Assembly (NCBI GenBank): GCA_002470465.1
Contig: DKMD01000018.1
Span: 1 to 64,000 of the forward strand
Reading direction: 5' to 3'
From: Pluralibacter sp. UBA7423
GTDB taxonomy: Bacteria; Pseudomonadota; Gammaproteobacteria; Enterobacterales; Enterobacteriaceae
DNA length: 64,000 bases
The notes under the pieces were generated by a model, which did no database searches, was not told the DNA's origin, and was given only the letters and a program-made list of their open reading frames with translations. Below, piece after piece: positions 36,774-46,073 of this stretch. A program made the translations under genes and the position numbers. The stretch's first letter is position 1, and each line of letters begins with the position of its first letter.

Positions 36774-39248
36774 GTGTCAGACGCACGTCCCGTTATTTCA
36801 TTCAGGTTATTTTCTGGCGCTGCTTTTTATTATAAACCGTCGGCTCTGGCATTATTTGTCCGCACAACGCTGACTGTTTTTCCTGCTCTGCTGGCAATGT
36901 CTGCGGCCCATGCCGACGATATTATTTTTGATACCGGAGCGCTGAAAACTCAGGGGCTGGATACCTCCCTTGCCACACAATTTCAGCGTGGTGATGCGTT
37001 TCCGCCGGGCGTTAACCGGGTTTCACTGAAGGTGAACGGTGCCGATCGGGGGCGTCATCCGGCATATTTTGATAAAGCTGGGCGCTTTTGCCCGGATGCG
37101 ACGCTCCTGCGCAATGCCGGGTTGAAGGTACCGGCTGGCGTACCGGAAAGACAGGGGGAAGAAGGGGAGATGAAGGAAACCTGCCCTGACCTGACAGCCG
37201 TCTGGCCACAGTTTACGGTGGAAGCCGATCCGGGCGAGGGTACATTGGCCTTGATTGTGCCCCAGGATGCGCTGGACCCGGATGCGGATCGGGCGCAGTG
37301 GCAGCACAATGGCGCGGCCGCGCTGCTGAACTACAGCGCCCAGTATATGGGGAGCCAGGCGAGTGCCACCCGTATGAACTACTGGCAGGTGCAGACTGAA
37401 GCCGGGTTCAATGCCGGAGACTGGGTGGTGCGCAGCAATCAGAGCCTGTACCGCTTTGACGATACGATGGAAACGGATTACCAGAACGCATATGCCCAGC
37501 GCACCTTTGCACGTCTGAAGAGCACGCTTCAGGTTGGGCAGGTTCCGCTCTCCGGCGGCCTGTTCGGTATCGGGCAGGTGATCGGCTTCCAGATGACGCC
37601 TGAGCAGGCGCTGTATGCGGGTCGTGGAGCGGCCGTTGTAACAGGAATCGCCGACGGCCCGTCAGTCGTGGAAGTGCGCCAGCTTGGGATTCCGGTTTAT
37701 CACACTACCGTCCCGGCCGGGCCGTTCAGCCTGAGCGGATTTTCTCTGCTGAATACCCGAACCGACCTGACGGTAACGGTGAGCGGCACGGATGGTAGCC
37801 AGCGCAGCTTTATCGTTCCTGCCTCCGCTTATGCCCGCGATGGGGCCACCATCACGCCCGGCGTGTCATGGGGAATGGGGCGTTATGACCAGAAGGGGGC
37901 GGATAAAAAGCCCCTTGTGGCCATGGCCTCAAAAGGCTTTCAGCTGACGGAGAGAACGGCCCTTCAGGCTGGCGTTGTGTGGTCTGATGATTATCAGGCG
38001 GTGAGTTCGGCGCTGAACAGTACTTTCCTGTGGCGCACGGGCTTAACCCTGCAAAATACGCTGGCCCGCGCCTCTTCTTCCGATAAAAAAGGATCGCTGA
38101 CCTCCCTGTCTCTCAGCCAGCCGCTGGGGGAGATGTTTTCCCTCAATCTTAGCGGTACGCACCAGGACGAGGGCTACCGTGAGTTCAGCGAGTCCCTGAG
38201 TCGGGAGCAGGAAAATGCTTCCCGCAATAAAAACCAGTACGGGGGTGGGATAACCTGGTCACAGGAGTGGCTGGGTAGCTTGAGCCTTTCTGCGGGGCGT
38301 AGTACCCAGACGCGTGGAGATGCAACAACCTGGACCCAACTCGGCTGGGGCCGGCAGTTTGGCCGCGCTACGCTGAATGTCAATGCTTCACGTAATCAGA
38401 GCGGAGGTGGCTATGGGCGCGATGACCGGCTTTACATCTCACTACAGTTCCCTCTGGGAGAACAAACAACGCTTAATACTACGGCGAGCCACAGCCGGGA
38501 TGGCTGGCGTTATGGTAGCCGGATTGACCAGCGTCTCAGCCAGGATCGTAACTGGAGCCTTTCCGTGGACAGGGATGAAGGCCGCAGGCAGAACTCCGCC
38601 ACAGGCACTTTTAGCGCCGTTAGCCGCTGGAGCGATCTGACCGGCAGCTTGTCCGCAGACTCTGACCATTCGCGTAGCCTGAGCCTTCAGGCCACCGGCA
38701 GTGCGGTGGCTCATCGGCACGGCATTACCCTGGCCCCGTACCAGGTACAGGACACGTTTGGCATTGCGAAAGTGGGCAAAAAGGCTGGCGTAAGGCTGGA
38801 AACGCCAGCTGGTCCGGTGTGGACGGACAGCAATGGTTATGCGGTGCTCCCTTCCCTGACCAGTTGGACCCGCTCCGACGTAGAGGTAGATACGCGTAGC
38901 CTGGGAAGGAGGGCCGATGTGCTGAACGGTACGCAGGACGTTTCTCCGGCGCGCGGCTCGGTCAGCCAGGTGCGCTTCGACACCGTCTCCACCCGGCGAG
39001 TGCTGGTCAGCGTGCGGAACGCGGCGGGCGGTCGCTTGTCACCGGGAGCCGCCGTTTATGATGACCAGGACAACTTCGTCACCGTGGTGGATGACGACGG
39101 TAATATTTTCCTGCCGGATACAAAGCCCGGCAGTGTGTTCAGCGTGGATCTGAAGGGGCAGGAGTGCCGCATCATCATGGACAATTTGCCGGAAGATCCT
39201 GATGAAAGTGCGGGCCTTTACGAAAACGCAAGCGGCGTATGCCGATAA
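36774..39248 (+). CDS. Fimbrial outer-membrane usher of the DUF1120 operon (YhcD/PapC family)
   Basis: About 824 residues from a GTG at 36774, preceded by ccggag; the frame is open 18 codons further upstream. A signal peptide ends near MSAAHA-DDIIF. The N-terminal domain starts with IIFDTGALKTQGLDTSLATQ, followed by the beta barrel, the plug region (VVEVRQLGIPVYHTTVPAGP), and the C-terminal domain with the conserved ANAL-type aromatic turn TDSNGYAVLPSLTSW. Two C-terminal cysteines are in GQECRIIM and SGVCR. The stop overlaps the next gene. Confidence 0.9.
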   Translation: MSDARPVISFRLFSGAAFYYKPSALALFVRTTLTVFPALLAMSAAHADDIIFDTGALKTQGLDTSLATQFQRGDAFPPGVNRVSLKVNGADRGRHPAYFDKAGRFCPDATLLRNAGLKVPAGVPERQGEEGEMKETCPDLTAVWPQFTVEADPGEGTLALIVPQDALDPDADRAQWQHNGAAALLNYSAQYMGSQASATRMNYWQVQTEAGFNAGDWVVRSNQSLYRFDDTMETDYQNAYAQRTFARLKSTLQVGQVPLSGGLFGIGQVIGFQMTPEQALYAGRGAAVVTGIADGPSVVEVRQLGIPVYHTTVPAGPFSLSGFSLLNTRTDLTVTVSGTDGSQRSFIVPASAYARDGATITPGVSWGMGRYDQKGADKKPLVAMASKGFQLTERTALQAGVVWSDDYQAVSSALNSTFLWRTGLTLQNTLARASSSDKKGSLTSLSLSQPLGEMFSLNLSGTHQDEGYREFSESLSREQENASRNKNQYGGGITWSQEWLGSLSLSAGRSTQTRGDATTWTQLGWGRQFGRATLNVNASRNQSGGGYGRDDRLYISLQFPLGEQTTLNTTASHSRDGWRYGSRIDQRLSQDRNWSLSVDRDEGRRQNSATGTFSAVSRWSDLTGSLSADSDHSRSLSLQATGSAVAHRHGITLAPYQVQDTFGIAKVGKKAGVRLETPAGPVWTDSNGYAVLPSLTSWTRSDVEVDTRSLGRRADVLNGTQDVSPARGSVSQVRFDTVSTRRVLVSVRNAAGGRLSPGAAVYDDQDNFVTVVDDDGNIFLPDTKPGSVFSVDLKGQECRIIMDNLPEDPDESAGLYENASGVCR

Positions 39249-39919
39249 TGAGAGAGATACCAGTGAACAACAGTGACAGCCAGTTTCGCCAGATCCTGAA
39301 CGTGATTTGTGGCCCTCGCAGGCCCGCCCGTCCGACCGCATTTTTTCTGCAGGTTGCATCGGTCATCTTGTTGATGGCTCTGGTCTGTGCCGGGAAGAGC
39401 CACGCCGCAGTCAACCCTCAGCCGCAAATGCAGTTAATCCTTCCTGAATGCCGGGTGACGGCGGGATCCGGCGTGGTGGATTTTGGCAGCCGCAGCCGAG
39501 GACAGCTCCAGAATGCTCCCGGTGGAATGACGCCGGGTACCCGCACTCTCCAGCTGAGCGCCATCTGCACCCTGCCGCGGAATATGAAGATCCGCCTTGA
39601 CGGAATAGCAAGAGGAAGCGCCTTCAGCTGGGGGGGCGCAGACAGCGTCCTGCGCATTCGCGCTCTCAGGGCACAGATTGACGGGGAGAGCGTACAGCTT
39701 CAGAAGCTGAACGGTGCCGGAAATCCGGAGGGGCAGCCGGAAGCGTCGCTGTCCCTGACGCCCGGCGACGGCCTGATGGCCGTCCGGAATGGGCAGCCGG
39801 TTCACGGCAAACAGCTGAACGTGACCCTCGAGGTGGTACCGGTGTTGGGCGAGCAGGACAGCCGTCCGCTACAGCGGGCATACCCGGAAGCCTCGCTTGG
39901 CATCACCCTGGTGCCCTGA
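39248..39919 (+). CDS. Fimbrial minor subunit, possible tip protein of the DUF1120 operon
   Basis: About 223 residues starting at an ATG that overlaps the usher stop (TAATG); an ATG at 39239 or GTG at 39263 is also possible. The N-terminal 50 residues are arginine-rich before a hydrophobic segment (FFLQVASVILLMALVCAGKS) that acts as signal peptide, ending SHA-AVNPQ. The mature part has ILPECRVTAGSGVVDFGSRS and a second Cys in LSAICTLP, a pilin-like disulfide pattern. It lacks the tyrosine-rich C-terminal strand of the pilins, so it probably caps or anchors the fibre. Confidence 0.65.
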   Translation: MREIPVNNSDSQFRQILNVICGPRRPARPTAFFLQVASVILLMALVCAGKSHAAVNPQPQMQLILPECRVTAGSGVVDFGSRSRGQLQNAPGGMTPGTRTLQLSAICTLPRNMKIRLDGIARGSAFSWGGADSVLRIRALRAQIDGESVQLQKLNGAGNPEGQPEASLSLTPGDGLMAVRNGQPVHGKQLNVTLEVVPVLGEQDSRPLQRAYPEASLGITLVP

Positions 39920-40044
39920 GCAAAGAAGAAAGTGCCCCGTAGCGGCAGGTCAGGCCGCTGCGGTCGGCTTCGTGAATTATGGCGCGGCCCGGCCATGCTG
40001 AGGTGCGCTAAATGTCAGTGCTCTGTTACTCATAGGATGAGATC

Positions 40045-43011
40045 ATGTCTGAAACATTTTCCGGCGAGCGCCAACGCTTGTCCCTTTCCTGCCTCAGCAC
40101 CGCCATCATACTGGCCCTGAGCACCTTCAGCTGCGGTGTTCGTGCCGCGCCAGCTGTGAATGCCGGCAGCGGCGAAAACAAGATCATTACCGGTGATATT
40201 ACCGCAACGGCGATGGGCGATTCGGCTCTGAACGCCCATGACGGCGGTGTGATTACCGGCGGGGACGTCATTCTTTCCAGCCGATTCAACGCGCTTATTC
40301 GCGCTTCAGGAAACAGCTGTATCGAGCTTAACGGCGTGACCCTGGGCCCTTCGTTTGGTGCTCAGGCGTACATTGAGGACGGTGCGCAGGTGGCGCTGTC
40401 GGACGTTACCTTTACCGGAGGGGATGTGCTGTACGTTGCCGGGGCAGGAAGCCAGCTTCTGCTGAAAAATGCTCTGTCATCGCCCTCCCGGGCGGCGTTT
40501 GATATCAGCGACGGTGGCCGCCTGGCGCTGGATAACTTCACGCTTGAAGGCGAGCCCTCCGGCAGCGGTGCGGCGATGATCCGCGCCGCAGGCGGTTCCA
40601 CCGTTTCCATTACCAGTGGCAGCAGCCTGCTGTCCCACGATAACGCCGTGCTTAAGCTGAGTGAGGGGGCCACGGCCATCCTGCGGGACAGCTCACTGTC
40701 CACCTCTCCGCTGAATCCTGAAAATATCGGCTACTATCCGGTTGTTCAGCTGAACCCGGGAACCGCCCTTGATGCGGATAACGTACAGCTGGCGTTTGAC
40801 GTGGAGGGGAGCGCCTTTTCGCTGGACGAGGGCGCGACTGCTGATATTCGCAACAGTCGCATCGTGGGCACGAAGATTAGCGGGGCAGGGGCTGCGGTCG
40901 ATGTTTTTGGCCGAGAGAGCCGGGCCGACCTCACTGATACCAGCATCTCCGTTGCAGGGGATATGTCCGCCACCCCTGGGCAGTTTATGGGCATTTATGT
41001 TGGGCAGGGTGCCGCGCTGGACATGCAGGGAGGAAGTATTACAACAGACGGAAAAGGAACGACGGGGCTTCAGGGCGATTATGCGCAGGTACATCTTCGT
41101 GACGTGAATATCGTCACGCAGCAGGATGAATCGGCGGGGGTTATCCTGTATGGCGCGTCAGGGGATATCACCGGGGGCACGATTACGACGAAAGGGGGTA
41201 ATGCACCGGCGCTATCCCTGCGGGACAATGGTGCGCTTATTGTCAAGGATACGACGATTATGGCGTCGTCTTCTGATGCGCTTCTGCTTGTCGGAGGAGC
41301 CAGTCATTCGCTGGATTTGACGCTTGATAATGCGCAAATCCTCTCCGGCGACAGCGGTACATCGCTGGTCATGCAGGATCCCACCAAGCGGCAGCCTGGC
41401 GGGGCAGTTATCAGTACTAATCTGCGCAATGGCACGATGATGTCAGGAGATGTTAGCGTGACGGGAAACGATTCCCGTTCGGCATTCAGCCTGGCGCTGG
41501 ATAATGCCACGCTGAATGGCGCAGTCAATGCCTCAGGCGGAACGACCTCGCTGACTACGACAAATCATGGGATATGGAACGTCACGGGCAATTCCGTACT
41601 GGATACGCTGCACAATGGTGGCACCGTTGCATTCGCAGGAGATACTCCAGGGACCCGGCTTCATGTTCGTGGGGATTATGCTGGCGACAATGGGCTAATT
41701 GCCTTTCGTACGGTGCTTGGTGATGACGATGCCCTAACGGATCGTATGCTGGTAGACGGTAATACCTCGGGAAAAAGCAGCGTGCTGGTCACAAATGCGG
41801 GTGGCAGCGGGGCAAAAACGCTGGAAGGAATTGAACTCATCCATGTGCAGGGCGACTCTACCGGCGAGTTTATGCAGAAGGGACGAATTGTGGCAGGTGC
41901 CTGGGATTATCGTCTGGCCAGAGGAGAAGGTGCCTATGCTGCTAACTGGTATTTGACCAGCAAGGACGTTACGCCAACGCCTCCCCCGGATGATGGTGGA
42001 AAAAATACGGATAAACCGCTGGACCCTCGCGATTCGTCGACAGCTCGTCCTGAAGCGGGCGCCTACGCGGCAAACCTGGCGGCAGCGAATACGCTGTTCC
42101 TTAACAGACTTCATGATCGCCTGGGAGAAACACACTATGTGGATGCGCTCACCGGCGAGGACCGGGTAACCAGCCTGTGGATGCGAAATGTAGGGGGGCA
42201 CAGCCGCAGCAAAGACAACAGTGAGCAGCTTAGTACCCAGGCTAACCGCTATGTTCTTCAGTTGGGGGGAGACGTTGCACAATGGACTGCAGGCAACGAG
42301 AGCCGTTTTCATCTGGGTGTAATGGGTGGGTATGCGAACCAGCATAGCCGTACCCGCAACCAGCGTAATGATTACCATGCTGATGGACGAATTAACGGAT
42401 ACAGCGTAGGGGGGTATGGCACCTGGCTTGAGGATGGCAAGGATAACACAGGGGGATATATTGATATCTGGATGCTTTACAACTGGTTCAATAACAGTGT
42501 GAAGGGGGAGTCCTTATCCTCAGAAGATTATAAATCGAAAGGCGTGACCACTTCCGTTGAAGCGGGTTATACCTGGAAAGCCGGTGAAAGAACGCCCCGC
42601 GAAAGCTGGTATATTCAGCCGGTGGCGCAGCTGACATGGATGAATGTCAGGGCCAATGAGCACCACGAGGCCAACGGTACGCGTGTTCAGGGAGAAGGCA
42701 CCGGAAACGTTCAGTCGCGCCTGGGTCTCCGTACCTTTATAAAAGGGCATAGCCGACTGGATGAAAATAAGAATAGAACCTTCGAGCCGTTTATCGAGGC
42801 AAACTGGTTACATAATACAAAATCATTCGGGGCTAGCCTGAATGGTGTGCGCATCGATCGGGCAGGCAATCGTAACGTCGCAGAGTTGAAAGCGGGGGTA
42901 GAAAGCCAGCTAAACCGCAGCCTTTCCCTTTGGGGAAACATTGGGCAGCAAATAGGTGATAGCGGCTACAGCGATACTCTCGGTATGCTGGGCGTGAAGG
43001 CGGCTTTTTAA
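40045..43011 (+). CDS. Type V autotransporter adhesin (MisL/ShdA/AIDA-like)
   Basis: A 988-residue autotransporter. A signal peptide ends near GVRA-APAV (about residue 34). The passenger, about residues 35-640, is repetitive and rich in Gly, Ser, Asp and Thr in short beta-helix turns (for example GGSITTDGKGTTGLQ). A proline-rich linker (TPTPPPDDGG, about 643-652) precedes the autotransporter barrel (about 710-988), which starts near VTSLWMRNVGGHSRS and ends in GMLGVKAAF with terminal Phe. It follows the fimbrial operon in the same direction, with its own ribosome-binding site (ggatgag). A MarT/FidL-like pair lies downstream. Confidence 0.92.
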   Translation: MSETFSGERQRLSLSCLSTAIILALSTFSCGVRAAPAVNAGSGENKIITGDITATAMGDSALNAHDGGVITGGDVILSSRFNALIRASGNSCIELNGVTLGPSFGAQAYIEDGAQVALSDVTFTGGDVLYVAGAGSQLLLKNALSSPSRAAFDISDGGRLALDNFTLEGEPSGSGAAMIRAAGGSTVSITSGSSLLSHDNAVLKLSEGATAILRDSSLSTSPLNPENIGYYPVVQLNPGTALDADNVQLAFDVEGSAFSLDEGATADIRNSRIVGTKISGAGAAVDVFGRESRADLTDTSISVAGDMSATPGQFMGIYVGQGAALDMQGGSITTDGKGTTGLQGDYAQVHLRDVNIVTQQDESAGVILYGASGDITGGTITTKGGNAPALSLRDNGALIVKDTTIMASSSDALLLVGGASHSLDLTLDNAQILSGDSGTSLVMQDPTKRQPGGAVISTNLRNGTMMSGDVSVTGNDSRSAFSLALDNATLNGAVNASGGTTSLTTTNHGIWNVTGNSVLDTLHNGGTVAFAGDTPGTRLHVRGDYAGDNGLIAFRTVLGDDDALTDRMLVDGNTSGKSSVLVTNAGGSGAKTLEGIELIHVQGDSTGEFMQKGRIVAGAWDYRLARGEGAYAANWYLTSKDVTPTPPPDDGGKNTDKPLDPRDSSTARPEAGAYAANLAAANTLFLNRLHDRLGETHYVDALTGEDRVTSLWMRNVGGHSRSKDNSEQLSTQANRYVLQLGGDVAQWTAGNESRFHLGVMGGYANQHSRTRNQRNDYHADGRINGYSVGGYGTWLEDGKDNTGGYIDIWMLYNWFNNSVKGESLSSEDYKSKGVTTSVEAGYTWKAGERTPRESWYIQPVAQLTWMNVRANEHHEANGTRVQGEGTGNVQSRLGLRTFIKGHSRLDENKNRTFEPFIEANWLHNTKSFGASLNGVRIDRAGNRNVAELKAGVESQLNRSLSLWGNIGQQIGDSGYSDTLGMLGVKAAF

Positions 43012-43051
43012 CAACGGTGACATAACCCGTTTTGAGTAGTCTGGTAAAACA

Positions 43052-43096
43052 GGCTATTGCCTCTATGGCTCCGGTAGCGCTATAGAGGTAATAGCC
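43052..43096. terminator. Large inverted repeat between the autotransporter and the phosphatase remnant
   Basis: A 15-base inverted repeat with one mismatch (ggctattgcctctat / atagaggtaatagcc) and a 15-base loop. On the minus strand a short U run follows (gcctgtttt). It lies between convergent ends and probably terminates transcription in one or both directions. Confidence 0.6.
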
Positions 43097-43194
43097 AAAT
43101 CGTCAGTACTTTCCAGAAAATGAAAGAGAAATTGCTGATTCGTACATTAATATCACTAAGCATTGCCTGGCTTTTTATAATGCTTAATTGCTTT

Positions 43195-43700
43195 TTAAAT
43201 GGTCTGTTTAAATTCTTCCTTCGCATTATTTAACGCCATATTAAATTTAGGATTGCTATGTAAGGAAGCAACCACTGCTGCACCCATTAGGCGACCGTTA
43301 TCCACATCACTTTGCCAATGGGCCCCACAGATAACTCGACTCTGACCAAAATCATAACCGCGCTTCAGAATATCCGTTTCTCGACCGGGATTTATTTCAG
43401 CTAATATTAATGCTGCTGCCCATCCAAATGAGGCGTGCCCGGAGGGATATGAACCCGTTTTTGCCATTTTTTCATCGTCTTGAGGCGTGCAGGTATGATT
43501 CTTAAATAAAACAAAAGGCCTGACTTGCATATAATGATCTTTAGAACCTCGCATTGCGAAGTCGTGGCTATCCTTCAGAACACCTTGCAGTAATGCATAC
43601 AACTTTGGCGTGTTTGACGGTGAAATCTCTTCGCCGAAGGCTGCGGAAAATATTTGCGTGATGTTTTTGTAATCGGCATCATCTGCCGGACCAATAAATC
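43195..43700 (-). pseudogene. Class A nonspecific acid phosphatase (PhoN/PhoC-like), 5'-truncated
   Basis: The reading frame 43700-43195 matches the C-terminal two thirds of a class A acid phosphatase of the PAP2 superfamily. The complete active-site signature is present: K-x6-RP in KDHYMQVRPF, PSGH in GSYPSGHASFGW, and SR-x5-H-x3-D in SRVICGAHWQSD. The signal peptide and about 70 N-terminal residues are missing; an in-frame stop lies just upstream of IGPADDADYKNITQIFSAAF. Without an export signal the enzyme cannot reach the periplasm, so this is most likely a remnant. A TTG at 43602 could start a 135-residue fragment, but there is no good ribosome-binding site. Confidence 0.8.
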
Positions 43701-44151
43701 AGAATAAAGTGAATAAAATCTCTGTTTTTAACCTGGGTTAGCCAGAAGAGGCATTAAGAAATCCCTTTCTCATGCGGAATACATTACGAAGTTTCCCTAA
43801 TGGGAGCAATGGTTTTAGTCAATAATAAGGGCTGTCGTGGATGGGATTTTTCTCGAAATTAATTCTGAAATTAAAACTTCCTGTTCGGGGAAAAAGGGGG
43901 CGTTTTTTGTGCAGAAAGTGCGCCATGATGAATGATGGATGATTCAGGCCGAAGTTATAACGCATTGATAAAAATGGTTTTATTTTCTTATCATGCCCTC
44001 AGAAGATGTAGGGAATATTAGCCTGGATTGAGCTTGCATGGCAAAGGAGTCTATGCAAGGTCTGTATTAATAGCGACCCAGGTGTTCTACATTTTGTTGA
44101 GAAAACTCCTATAATTTTATAAGCTTTTTTTAATTCAGAGGGCTAATCTAT
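43701..44151. other. Intergenic region upstream of the MarT-like gene
   Basis: No gene is supported. The lost 5' part of the phosphatase would have lain here, but I can read no further phosphatase sequence past about 43700. The last 200 bases are AT-rich and should contain the promoter of the regulator at 44152. Confidence 0.4.
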
Positions 44152-44964
44152 ATGTCTGACACTTCGGTTAAAAATTCTGATAATGCTAAACCTTTAGGAT
44201 ATCGCATCGCTGGGAGCGTTGACTTTATTCTCGAAGAGGGAAAATTACGTCATGTTTTATCAGGAAAAGAATCCCTTCTGTACATCCCTGCTGCTCAATG
44301 TCTGGAGAAGCTGCTGAGCGAGCACGGAAGCGTGGTTAGCTATGAAGAGTTGATTCAGGCTGGCTGGCCAGAAAGGGCTGACAAAATCTCCCTGAACACC
44401 TTTTACCAGATGGTATCAAACCTCCGTCGGCAGATCGGTGCTGTGTTACCTGAAGAGGATATTGTTACTACAGTAAAACGCAGTGGGTTACAAGTTACAG
44501 TTCCTGTAACTGTAATTCAAAATACTTTTTTAAAAGATGAGGGTAAATCTCTGTCTCAGCCAGCTGACATCAGCCACCCTAATATTGCTTTAAATCCAGC
44601 AGGTGAAAAAAGATCCGTTAAGCTGAGACTGATAAGTTCCTTTTTGATGCTAACATGTTTCGCTGGGAGCATTTTATATGTTTATCTACAGAGTAAATCA
44701 CCGTTCCCCCGTTTTTTTGATAATTATACTTTTTATCAGAAATTATCTTCCGGATGTTCGATGTATACAAATAATGACGATGCAGCGAAAATCTCCAACC
44801 GGTTCTCACCAACGGTATTTGATTGTAAGGGGTTTTCTGTGGCGTACATTAGCCAATGGCCGATGAGGACTCGTTCGTCGGCCATTTTGTGCCACCCTAC
44901 CGGAAGATCAAAAGTTTATGGTCTTGAATGCAAAAGCTATTATTATGCGAGTAATGCACAATGA
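44152..44964 (+). CDS. MarT/YqeI-like ToxR-family membrane-anchored transcriptional regulator
   Basis: A 270-residue protein. The cytoplasmic OmpR-type winged helix covers about residues 15-120 (PAAQCLEKLLSEHGSVVSYE, then SLNTFYQMVSNLRRQIGAVL and the wing VTTVKRSGLQVTV). One transmembrane helix lies at about 159-179, and a periplasmic domain of about 90 residues contains four cysteines (GCSMYT, DCKGF, LCHPT, ECKSY) that could form disulfides. The next gene overlaps by 4 bases and encodes a FidL-like partner. In Salmonella SPI-3, MarT activates the autotransporter gene misL; the autotransporter 1.1 kb upstream is the obvious candidate target here. Confidence 0.82.
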   Translation: MSDTSVKNSDNAKPLGYRIAGSVDFILEEGKLRHVLSGKESLLYIPAAQCLEKLLSEHGSVVSYEELIQAGWPERADKISLNTFYQMVSNLRRQIGAVLPEEDIVTTVKRSGLQVTVPVTVIQNTFLKDEGKSLSQPADISHPNIALNPAGEKRSVKLRLISSFLMLTCFAGSILYVYLQSKSPFPRFFDNYTFYQKLSSGCSMYTNNDDAAKISNRFSPTVFDCKGFSVAYISQWPMRTRSSAILCHPTGRSKVYGLECKSYYYASNAQ

Positions 44965-45446
44965 TAAAATTTCGTAAAATAAGTATCCTGAAATTTAATT
45001 TGATAATGTTGTCTTTTTCCCTGGCGATTTTTGCCTATGGATGGCAGCTTAAGCAATTCAACCAGAAAATGAATTGCACCATAAATATGGTTATATCAAA
45101 CCATGACCTGACCATGCCATTTATCGGTCGGCTGTTTTATTCAAATGGTCGAGGGTATCTTTCCTTTGATGGGCCGGTCTACGCAGATCATCAGTATGAA
45201 GGTATACTTAGCCGCATCATATACTTTTCGGGGGAATATAAAGGGGATATGTTGAGTATTAAAGGGGAAAAGATGCTCGTTCCTGAGAAAAATAGTTTTC
45301 CTCAATTAAATGCTGAAAGAATTCTGCCTAATTTTTTTGTACGGCCTAATTCGACAATTTCATTTTACTTACGACAGGAGAAAGGCGGGGTGTTTTTCCT
45401 GAAAGAAAATGTGCCCATTTTTTACTGTAAAGATTTAGTGAAATGA
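44961..45446 (+). CDS. FidL/YqeJ-like small membrane protein, partner of the MarT-like regulator
   Basis: A 161-residue protein with one N-terminal membrane helix (FNLIMLSFSLAIFAYGW, about residues 12-29) and a periplasmic domain. Two cysteines (MNCTINM and IFYCKDL) flank the domain and could pair. Length, topology and the 4-base overlap with the upstream regulator match FidL beside MarT and YqeJ beside YqeI, and the arrangement is like ToxS with ToxR. It probably stabilises the periplasmic part of its partner or modulates its activity. Confidence 0.75.
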   Translation: MIKFRKISILKFNLIMLSFSLAIFAYGWQLKQFNQKMNCTINMVISNHDLTMPFIGRLFYSNGRGYLSFDGPVYADHQYEGILSRIIYFSGEYKGDMLSIKGEKMLVPEKNSFPQLNAERILPNFFVRPNSTISFYLRQEKGGVFFLKENVPIFYCKDLVK

Positions 45447-46073
45447 CTATATTTACTCCCCTTATATCTACATCTACACCCAACTTTTGGGATTGGCAGT
45501 TTGCCAGCTATAGGTATATGCTCTTATAGCACTGTTTTTTTTAGTGAATCAGGAGGAACATCAGTTGTTATTATTTACCCATTAGTATTCTATTATTCTT
45601 CGCAGTAAGGTTAATATTTGAACTGTATAGGTGGAAATGTTGAATATTTGTGCTATCTAGGTATTTAGAATACTCAATAATATTTAACACAGGCCTGTTC
45701 TGTTTGATAAAACCTCTCGCCACTGTGTGGCGTTTCAGTCCGTTGAACCAGAACTGCTCAGTGAAAATTTGGACAGTTGATGATCAATGCTGCATGTGAT
45801 CATATGCCGAAAATGGATGGCTAAATATTCCATTATCTGAACGTTACACTGAGCGGTTCTGTCTGGTGCAGATAGACTTGCCGATGGCTGAAACCTCATT
45901 ATCTAGTACTAAGCACTGACTATGGCACCGTTTGAAAATGACCATTTAAATTCGAATATTATCGAAAAGCATTTAACTTGTACTGATCCGCCTTTATAAA
46001 TTAATCGGGTTGGCTGCATCAGCAACGAGGTAGGTTTGATCAATAACAGTTGGATGAGTGAGGGGAGTGCAAC
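45447..46073. other. Intergenic region between fidL-like gene and the glucosidase operon
   Basis: About 630 bases without a supported gene. The sequence is AT-rich at first and closer to the genome average near the end. It marks the boundary between the adhesion genes and the sugar-utilisation operon. I saw no insertion-sequence ends or tRNA fragment here. Confidence 0.4.
45507..45543 (+). terminator. Weak terminator candidate after the fidL-like gene
   Basis: A 6-base inverted repeat (gctata / tatagc) with a 12-base loop is followed within five bases by a run of T. The short AT-rich stem makes it weak. Confidence 0.35.
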
